Positions 17,180 through 22,814 of a DNA stretch of 33,932 nt are shown piece by piece. The position numbers and the translations under genes are program-made. Under the pieces are notes generated by a model, which did not search any database, was not told where the DNA came from, and was given only the letters and a program-made list of their open reading frames with translations. This stretch comes from a virus. Numbering within the stretch: the stretch's first letter is position 1; the number at the start of each line of letters is the position of its first letter. The stretch spans positions 1-33,932 of IMG/VR virus record IMGVR_UViG_3300042892_004538; one strand, 5' to 3'.

Positions 17180-18949
17180 ATGTTTAAAATAAAAGACCTT
17201 ACTGTTAAAAACTTCATGAGTGTGGGCAACACCACACAAGCCGTGGACTTTGATCGCAAGGACCTGACCTTGGTCCTGGGCGAAAACTTGGATCTGGGTG
17301 GTGACGACTCGGGTGCCAGAAACGGCACAGGCAAAACCACCATAATCAATGCTCTCAGTTATGCTTTATACGGCACGGCCTTGACCAACATCAAGAAAGA
17401 CAACCTGATCAACAAGGCCAATCAAAAGAACATGATGACCACCATTGACTTTGAAAAAGATGGTATCACTTATCGCATTGAACGCGGTCGTAAACCCAAT
17501 GTGATGAAATTTTTTGTGGGTGATGCCGAGCAGGAAATCACCGATGACGCCCAAGGTGATTCAAGAGAAACACAGGCCGAAATAGAACGCATGCTGGGCA
17601 TGACGCACGACATGTTCAAACACATCGTAGCTCTCAACACCTATACTGAACCATTCCTGGCACTCAAGGCCAATGACCAGCGTAGCATCATTGAACAACT
17701 GCTGGGCATTACCTTGCTGAGCGAAAAAGCAGATCGACTAAAAGAAGCAAATAAAAACACCAAAGATGCCATAACCAAAGAAGAGTTCAGGATCAAGGCT
17801 GTGGGTGATGCCAACCGGCGAATCGAAGAACAAATAGAAAGTCTCAAACGCAGACAAACACTCTGGAATACCAAACATGAAGAAGAGATTGCAAAAATAC
17901 AGGCGGGACTCCAAGAACTACAGAGAATCGACATCGAGGCCGAGATTCAGGCACACCAAGCACTCAAGAATTGGGATCAGCTCCGCAAGGACCTCAATGA
18001 GCTTTCGTCGGCGATTGGTCGCACGAAACTGGACCTGGGTCGCGAAGAAAAAGCCGTTGAACGCTTATCAAAGGATATCGTGGCGTTGGAAAATCATACG
18101 TGCTCCACTTGCGGGCAAGAGTTCCATGACTCGAAGCACCAACAGGTCTTGGGATCAAAGCAGAGAGAATTGGCGGGAGCAAAATCGAATCAGGAATCGC
18201 ATGCTGCCCTCTTGGCTGAACTACAGTCGGCTCAGCTGGGGCTGGGCGACCTGGGCCTAAAACCCCAGACATTTTATCCTACAGAATCCGATGCCATACA
18301 CCATCAGGCCACTGTGACCAATTTGGAAAAACAGCTGGTATCGAAACAGGCCGAACAAGATCCTTACACTGAACAAATAGCAGAAATGCAGGAAAAAGGT
18401 GTGGAAGAAATCAGCTACGATGTCATGAACGAACTGACCAATCTTAGAGAGCACCAAGAGTTTTTGTTAAAGCTACTAACAAATAAAGATAGTTTTATTC
18501 GTAAACGCATCATCGATCAGAACCTAAGTTATTTAAATGCCCGCTTGGGACAGTACCTGGACCGTATTGGCTTACCACACACCGTTAAGTTCAACAATGA
18601 TCTTAGCGTAAGCATCACGGAACTGGGAAGAGATTTAGACTTTGACAACTTATCTCGTGGAGAACGCAACCGCTTAATTTTGTCCTTGAGCTGGAGCTTT
18701 AGAGATGTTTGGGAAAGTTTATATCAGCCTATCAACTTGTTGTTTATCGACGAGTTAGTTGACAGTGGTATGGATAGTTCAGGAGTGGAAAACGCCCTGG
18801 CTATCCTGAAAAAGATGAGTCGCGAAAGCAACAAGAGTATTTGGTTGGTTTCACACAAGGATGAACTGGCAGGACGGGTGAACAATACCTTGCACGTGGT
18901 CAAAGAAAATGGCTTTACCAGTTACAACACAGATGTTGAAATCGTATAA
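17180..18949 (+). CDS. 46: Recombination endonuclease ATPase gp46 (Rad50/SbcC-like)
   Basis: The 589-residue protein is the SMC-like ATPase partner of gp47. Walker A is GARNGTGKTT (Lys52). Two coiled-coil arms flank a zinc-hook motif CSTCGQ (Cys308, Cys311). The C-terminal part carries the ABC signature LSRGERNRL, Walker B LLFIDELVD, and a WLVSHKDEL switch-type His. Length matches T4 gp46 (about 560). ATG 17180 follows a promoter by two bases. The last 17 bases overlap the next gene in another frame. The segment from about 17880 to 18260 uses more G/C-ending codons than its surroundings, mildly suggesting a different history for the coiled-coil part. Confidence 0.95.
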   Translation: MFKIKDLTVKNFMSVGNTTQAVDFDRKDLTLVLGENLDLGGDDSGARNGTGKTTIINALSYALYGTALTNIKKDNLINKANQKNMMTTIDFEKDGITYRIERGRKPNVMKFFVGDAEQEITDDAQGDSRETQAEIERMLGMTHDMFKHIVALNTYTEPFLALKANDQRSIIEQLLGITLLSEKADRLKEANKNTKDAITKEEFRIKAVGDANRRIEEQIESLKRRQTLWNTKHEEEIAKIQAGLQELQRIDIEAEIQAHQALKNWDQLRKDLNELSSAIGRTKLDLGREEKAVERLSKDIVALENHTCSTCGQEFHDSKHQQVLGSKQRELAGAKSNQESHAALLAELQSAQLGLGDLGLKPQTFYPTESDAIHHQATVTNLEKQLVSKQAEQDPYTEQIAEMQEKGVEEISYDVMNELTNLREHQEFLLKLLTNKDSFIRKRIIDQNLSYLNARLGQYLDRIGLPHTVKFNNDLSVSITELGRDLDFDNLSRGERNRLILSLSWSFRDVWESLYQPINLLFIDELVDSGMDSSGVENALAILKKMSRESNKSIWLVSHKDELAGRVNNTLHVVKENGFTSYNTDVEIV

Positions 18950-19787
18950 AGTCCTACATATCGAACCCACAGATGTGTGTCAGGCCGCGTGTCCGTTGTG
19001 TGCTCGAGAAACTGATGTTGCATTTAATAAGAGCCGGCAACATCATTTGACTGTGGAACAAATCAAAGATTGTTTTTCAGAAGATGTTATTCACAGTCTA
19101 GACAAAATGTTCATGTGTGGCAACTACGGTGACCCTGCTGCCGGGCGCCATACTTTAGAAATATACAGATACTTTAGGTCTATCAATCCTGGCGTAGTGT
19201 TGGGCATGAATACCAACGGTGCGGTACAAGGTGCCCATTGGTGGAGTGAACTAGCTGGCATACTCAATCAGCCTCGAGACTATGTGGTGTTTAGCATAGA
19301 CGGATTAGAAGATACCAATCATATATACAGAAAAAATGTAAATTGGAATAGTATTATGGTTAATACTCAAGCGTTCATTGATGCAGGCGGGAGTGCCCAC
19401 TGGGATATGCTGGTGTATAAACATAACCAACATCAAGTTGATGCCTGCGAACAAATAGCACGTGACATGGGCTTTAAATGGTTTCGTGCCAAGGTCAGCA
19501 AGCGACCATATATTAACGGATTAGAGTTTCCTGTGGGCTGGCAAAATCCTGTGCAAGAGTCTGGTGATATTCAATGTATTGCCATAAAAGATTCAAGTGT
19601 TTATATAGATGCACAAGGCCGAGTAAGTGCGTGTTGCTGGTTGGGCAGTACGCAAACAGACTTTATTACCTTAGAGCAAGCACAGGCAACCTGGGCAACT
19701 GATCCACATCCTACTTGCCGTGCCACCTGTTCCGGCGTTAATAACAGTTTCACCAATCAGTGGCAACGTGAGGTAGAGTTATGTTAG
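18933..19787 (+). CDS. Radical SAM/SPASM-like protein, first of tandem pair
   Basis: The 284-residue protein has an N-terminal cluster motif CQAACPLC (Cys16, Cys20, Cys23). It continues with a CGNYGDPAAG segment in the place where radical SAM enzymes bind SAM, a MNTNGAV strand, and a VFSIDGL strand. The C-terminus has a SPASM-like auxiliary cluster pattern: Cys before YIDAQGRVSACCW, then CRATC. SPASM proteins often modify peptides or act in cofactor maturation; the substrate here is unknown. ATG 18933 overlaps the end of gp46 by 17 bases; a longer frame from 18909 would lengthen the overlap and adds nothing conserved. The stop overlaps the next gene by seven bases. It is a clear paralogue of its downstream neighbour. 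Confidence 0.85.
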   Translation: MLKSYKVLHIEPTDVCQAACPLCARETDVAFNKSRQHHLTVEQIKDCFSEDVIHSLDKMFMCGNYGDPAAGRHTLEIYRYFRSINPGVVLGMNTNGAVQGAHWWSELAGILNQPRDYVVFSIDGLEDTNHIYRKNVNWNSIMVNTQAFIDAGGSAHWDMLVYKHNQHQVDACEQIARDMGFKWFRAKVSKRPYINGLEFPVGWQNPVQESGDIQCIAIKDSSVYIDAQGRVSACCWLGSTQTDFITLEQAQATWATDPHPTCRATCSGVNNSFTNQWQREVELC

Positions 19788-20788
19788 CTACCTGGCACTT
19801 TCACATTGAAATAAGCTCAAAGTGTACCTTGCGTTGCCCTCGTTGTGCTAGACAAGAGGTCCCCGACACGTTGGTAAACACCGAACTAGACTTGGTGTTT
19901 TTTAAAAGAAACTTTACCGCAGAGTTTATTCTTGCAAATGTAGAAAAAATTACATTTTGTGGCGACGATGGTGATCCCATATATGCACACGATCTTATTC
20001 CCGTGATACAATATATCAAAAGTGTTAAACCTGTAGAAATTGTCGTTATCACCAATGGATCGCACAAACGAGAAACGTGGTGGTCAGAGCTGGGTAGTGT
20101 GCTAGACGACACTGACTCTGTACATTTTAGTATAGACGGTTGGGACAATGCCAGCAATAACTTGTATCGTGTCAACAGCGACTTTGACAGTATCATTAAA
20201 GGTATTGTGGGATTACGTCGCACAAGTACATGCCGGCTGGTTTGGGCCGCTATTGCATTTAAGTTCAATGAAGATCGACTTGACCACATGCAGTCAATGG
20301 CTCAACAGTTAAACATGGATACATTCCAGGTAACTCGTAGCACCAAGTTTGGTAGTGTGTATCCGGGATATGGTATCAATGATGCCCTAGAGCCCAGTGC
20401 TAAGTATGTTAGCAAGACACAGCGATTTGAACGAGAAGTCGTTGCTCTTACACAGAGAAAAGTGTACACTGAGCACAAGATTAATATCGACCTGTACAAT
20501 CAAGTCCGAAGCAACGCAGAGATTGTGCCATTATGTGAAATAGGCAATAAAGGTTTGTATATAGATGCACAGGGAAGATTATTTCCGTGTTGCTGGGTAG
20601 CCAACAGATACAGCCACAATACCGAATGGCAGGAGTTGGCCAATAAATTTAATTTAACACAACGTACACTGACAGAAGTAGTAGCAGATCCTTTTTGGGA
20701 AGCAGAGTTTAAACAGTTTCAATGGCAAGAGTGTAGGACCAAATGTGCAAAAGCCGTGGTAAATCAAGACTACGCCACAAGTTGGTAA
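19781..20788 (+). CDS. Radical SAM/SPASM-like protein, second of tandem pair
   Basis: The 335-residue protein has CTLRCPRC (Cys15, Cys19, Cys22) for the SAM-cleaving cluster, a CGDDGDPIYA segment, VVITNGSH and VHFSIDGWD strands, and a C-terminal SPASM-like set: Cys before YIDAQGRLFPCCW and then CRTKC. These elements line up in the same order as in the gene before it, and the DNA around YIDAQGR is still recognisably similar, pointing to tandem duplication. About 50 extra residues lie in the second half. It overlaps its predecessor by seven bases (ATGTTAG), so the two are probably made together and may act as a pair. The substrate is unknown. Confidence 0.85.
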   Translation: MLATWHFHIEISSKCTLRCPRCARQEVPDTLVNTELDLVFFKRNFTAEFILANVEKITFCGDDGDPIYAHDLIPVIQYIKSVKPVEIVVITNGSHKRETWWSELGSVLDDTDSVHFSIDGWDNASNNLYRVNSDFDSIIKGIVGLRRTSTCRLVWAAIAFKFNEDRLDHMQSMAQQLNMDTFQVTRSTKFGSVYPGYGINDALEPSAKYVSKTQRFEREVVALTQRKVYTEHKINIDLYNQVRSNAEIVPLCEIGNKGLYIDAQGRLFPCCWVANRYSHNTEWQELANKFNLTQRTLTEVVADPFWEAEFKQFQWQECRTKCAKAVVNQDYATSW

Positions 20789-20808
20789 CAAAGAGATAAC
20801 TACTATGC

Positions 20809-21237
20809 ATGTCATGGATTCACGAACAATCACTAGTAGAAACACTACCCGAAGACTGTGTTGGTTTTGTGTATTTGATAACAAACAAACTGACCGGTAG
20901 GAAGTATATTGGCAAAAAATTAGCAAAGTTTAGCCGGACCACTTACCGAATGGTCAAACTAAAAAATGGTAAAAAGAAACGCAAAAAGATTCGTGGTAAA
21001 ATAAATTCAGATTGGCAAACATATTATGGTTCCAGTCCAGAGTTGACAAAGGATGTGGTTGCATTGGGTATTGACAACTTTACACGTGAGATATTATATT
21101 ACTGTAAAAGCAAATCAGAATGCAGTTACATTGAAGCGAGAGAACAATTTGCTCGCAGAGTTTTAGAAACTGAAGATTATTATAACGGACACATACAGGT
21201 CCGTGTACATGGCTCACACATTATCAACAAGATTTAG
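20809..21237 (+). CDS. GIY-YIG-type endonuclease-like protein
   Basis: The 142-residue protein has a GFVYLITNKLTGRKYIGKK segment, matching the GIY...YIG core of this nuclease fold, followed by a Lys/Arg-rich insert (KNGKKKRKKIRGK), DWQTYYGSS, and a helix IEAREQFARRVL that would supply the catalytic Glu. Similar proteins are frequent in environmental T4-like phages and are often annotated as Seg-like or putative endonucleases; they may act as homing enzymes or structure-specific nucleases. ATG 20809 gives MSWIHEQSL; another ATG at 20805 is in a different frame. It closes the plus-strand block and is followed by a long gene-free, hairpin-rich stretch. Confidence 0.75.
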   Translation: MSWIHEQSLVETLPEDCVGFVYLITNKLTGRKYIGKKLAKFSRTTYRMVKLKNGKKKRKKIRGKINSDWQTYYGSSPELTKDVVALGIDNFTREILYYCKSKSECSYIEAREQFARRVLETEDYYNGHIQVRVHGSHIINKI

Positions 21238-21640
21238 CATACCCGACTCAAAGTCATTCTGCAATAAACACAAAGTTATACTCTTATTATGGAATCGCAC
21301 TCTGTTTGGTCGAGGTAGCTCGACTCCCGTTGCGTAATGGTGAGATACCCATTGTAGATGTTCTCGGGTGTGCAAGGCAAATGCTAACTTAAGGCAAAAA
21401 ATGGTCGGGGCCATGTGAAAAAGATACAACCCCAGCTTATAGGACTTGGATTTATCGTCGGGTCACTAGGGTTCCGTTGATATGTGAAGCTAGAGTAAGG
21501 GGTACCGGTCAACCGCCTCTGCGTAGGAAACTACAATCTCTTTATGATAAATGACTGCTGTCACTCAGATGATGCTCTCAAACTTTCACCGTTTATACGG
21601 TGAATTGTGACCACATAATCTAGATGATACGAAAAACAAA
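21238..21640 (+). other. Gene-free, hairpin-rich region; possible structured RNA
   Basis: About 400 bases hold no convincing protein gene on either strand. Several short perfect hairpins can be read: GTCGAG-GTAG-CTCGAC (21309-21324); AATGG...CCATT (21336-21353); GTAG-GAAA-CTAC with a GNRA tetraloop (21523-21534); TTCACCG-TTTATA-CGGTGAA (21585-21604). Longer-range pairs such as CCCG 21326-21329 with CGGG 21365-21368 are possible. The composition is richer in G than nearby genes. No tRNA, tmRNA, RNase P or known riboswitch was recognised. The strand is uncertain; the hairpins exist on both. It sits next to a GIY-YIG nuclease gene, so an intron or homing-associated remnant is one option. Confidence 0.4.
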
Positions 21641-21643
21641 CAA

Positions 21644-21679
21644 ATAAAAAAATGTTGTTGAGCGATAGCGAAAACAACA
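21644..21679 (-). terminator. Rho-independent terminator after gp51/gp26
   Basis: On the minus strand a TGTTGTT/AACAACA stem (21679-21673 with 21659-21653) is followed by a run of seven T. A second hairpin, AGACTAAC-GAA-GTTAGTCT (21679-21697), immediately precedes it and overlaps the end of the gp51-like gene. Together they would end the minus-strand gp26-gp51 transcript. Confidence 0.75.
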
Positions 21680-21696
21680 GACTAACGAAGTTAGTC

Positions 21697-21915
21697 TTAG
21701 AAGAATGGCATTCCAGACTCTTTGGTAGTTTCCATGTTGTCTTTGATTATGTCACCAATAATCTGTCTTTCAGTTTGGCTCAGCATGATGGCTTCTTCGT
21801 AGCTGAGTCCACCACGCATGTACCAACAAAATCTTAGAGCCTCTCTTTTTACGGCTTTTGTCTCTTTGTCCAAACTTTCCAAGTATTGAACCACCTGCTC
21901 ACGGTCTAGAGCCAA
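21697..21915 (-). CDS. 51: gp51-like baseplate hub assembly protein
   Basis: The 72-residue protein has the pattern KREALRFCWYMRGGLSYEEAIMLSQTERQIIGDIIKDNMETTKESGMPFF, seen in the short proteins annotated as gp51 (baseplate hub assembly catalyst) in marine T4-like phages; it is much shorter than T4 gp51. The WYMRGG core and PFF end are the recognisable features. No ATG is available. TTG 21915 is the longest choice, with AAGG only three bases ahead, and an internal GTG is also possible, so the start is uncertain. It lies five bases after the gp26 stop and is followed by a strong terminator. Confidence 0.6.
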   Translation of the reverse strand: MALDREQVVQYLESLDKETKAVKREALRFCWYMRGGLSYEEAIMLSQTERQIIGDIIKDNMETTKESGMPFF

Positions 21916-21920
21916 AAGCC

Positions 21921-22760
21921 TTAGGCGAAAAAATTAGCGTAGTCAAACGTGACCGGCACGTCGTATTCTTTCTGACAACCACGGCAAGCAAACTTGATGG
22001 GTCGGAGTTCGGCTGCAGTGCCCAGTTCTTTGAGTCGGTCTTGTATCTGCCGCATGATTTTGAAATCAGCTTGATTGTAAAATTCTGCGATAAATGCATT
22101 TTCTGCAACCTGTGTGCCGTCTTCGGTGGTGATGCTTTCGGTGCTGTTGACACAGATTTCAATGTTGAGATTGATTAGGCGTTGCAGATATGCATCTGTG
22201 GTGACTTTTTTGTCGTCATCAGAGATGTTGTCGTCGTTGACTGTGCGTAAGATCTGCTGTTCAGTAAAAGTGATCTGATTGGCATGATTGACCTGTTGAT
22301 AACTCTGTGGGCGTATTTTGATGCTAAGACCATCTACCTCAATTGTTGTGTTGTAGTCCGGACAGGTCAAGGAGCCTACCAGATTTCCCAGATCCATGGC
22401 AAAACTGCTTTCTTCCCGACACTCGGGGCAAACAGTATCGAGGTCCATTTGGTTTCCGTAGCTGGCTATCCTGATGTTGAGCAATACTGCATCAGCATCT
22501 ATGCTGGGCATGCGCCAGGCATCTTTGATGTTGGGGCAACAACTGTGGATCACATCAACCACGCCTTGCCCGTTGAGCAAGGCATCGGGTGTGCGTATGG
22601 TAATTTCGTCTCGAGCCGTCATTGGGTACACAGGTATTTCTCCGGATGCAGGTAATTCTAGCGTGCCTTCGGGCCAAAATTTGCCTTCGCTGGGCAATTT
22701 CATGTAAATTGCTGGCTGTCTGAAATGTTTGGACAACGGGTTTGCTGGTTTTTGATCCAT
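21921..22760 (-). CDS. 26: gp26-like baseplate hub protein
   Basis: The 279-residue protein starts MDQKPANPLSKHFRQPAIYMKLPSEGKFWPEG, the characteristic N-terminus of the protein annotated as baseplate hub subunit gp26 in marine T4-like phages. It continues with a beta segment and ITIRTPDALLNGQGVVDVI. Two CxxC pairs, CPECREE near the middle and CRGCQKEY close to the C-terminus, could together bind one zinc ion. The frame extends upstream to 22796, but ATG 22760 gives the conserved start, so it is preferred. A late-promoter-like site on the minus strand (22796-22803) would give a leader of about 30 bases. Confidence 0.72.
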   Translation of the reverse strand: MDQKPANPLSKHFRQPAIYMKLPSEGKFWPEGTLELPASGEIPVYPMTARDEITIRTPDALLNGQGVVDVIHSCCPNIKDAWRMPSIDADAVLLNIRIASYGNQMDLDTVCPECREESSFAMDLGNLVGSLTCPDYNTTIEVDGLSIKIRPQSYQQVNHANQITFTEQQILRTVNDDNISDDDKKVTTDAYLQRLINLNIEICVNSTESITTEDGTQVAENAFIAEFYNQADFKIMRQIQDRLKELGTAAELRPIKFACRGCQKEYDVPVTFDYANFFA

Positions 22761-22771
22761 GTTTTTTATCC

Positions 22772-22780
22772 CATAAATAT
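22772..22780 (+). promoter_or_regulatory. Late promoter-like motif for tape measure gene
   Basis: The plus strand reads CATAAATAT. With T4-type spacing the start is near 22785, about 30 bases ahead of ATG 22815. It lies in the short divergent gap between gp26 and the tape measure gene and is nested with a minus-strand motif. Confidence 0.45.
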
Positions 22781-22795
22781 AGTTGAATGTACACA

Positions 22796-22803
22796 TATTT
22801 ACC
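22796..22803 (-). promoter_or_regulatory. Late promoter-like motif for gp26-gp51
   Basis: The minus strand reads GGTAAATA. The predicted start is near 22790, about 30 bases ahead of the gp26 ATG at 22760. Its transcript would run across the plus-strand late motif at 22772-22780. Confidence 0.4.
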
Positions 22804-22814
22804 GGTAGAAAACC

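Noticed and set aside
17880-18260. Recent horizontal insertion within gp46
   Set aside because: Codon use looks slightly different, but the frame, coiled-coil pattern and zinc hook are continuous, so this is only a weak signal.
21214-21429. 71-codon minus-strand frame across the gene-free region
   Set aside because: It overlaps the end of the GIY-YIG gene, has no ribosome-binding site, and the translation resembles no known protein.
21290-21640. tRNA, tmRNA or known riboswitch in the gene-free region
   Set aside because: No cloverleaf with a T-arm, no tmRNA tag ending in ALAA, and no intact riboswitch core. An isolated CTAGGGTTCCG recalls the guanidine-I motif, but its second conserved half is missing.
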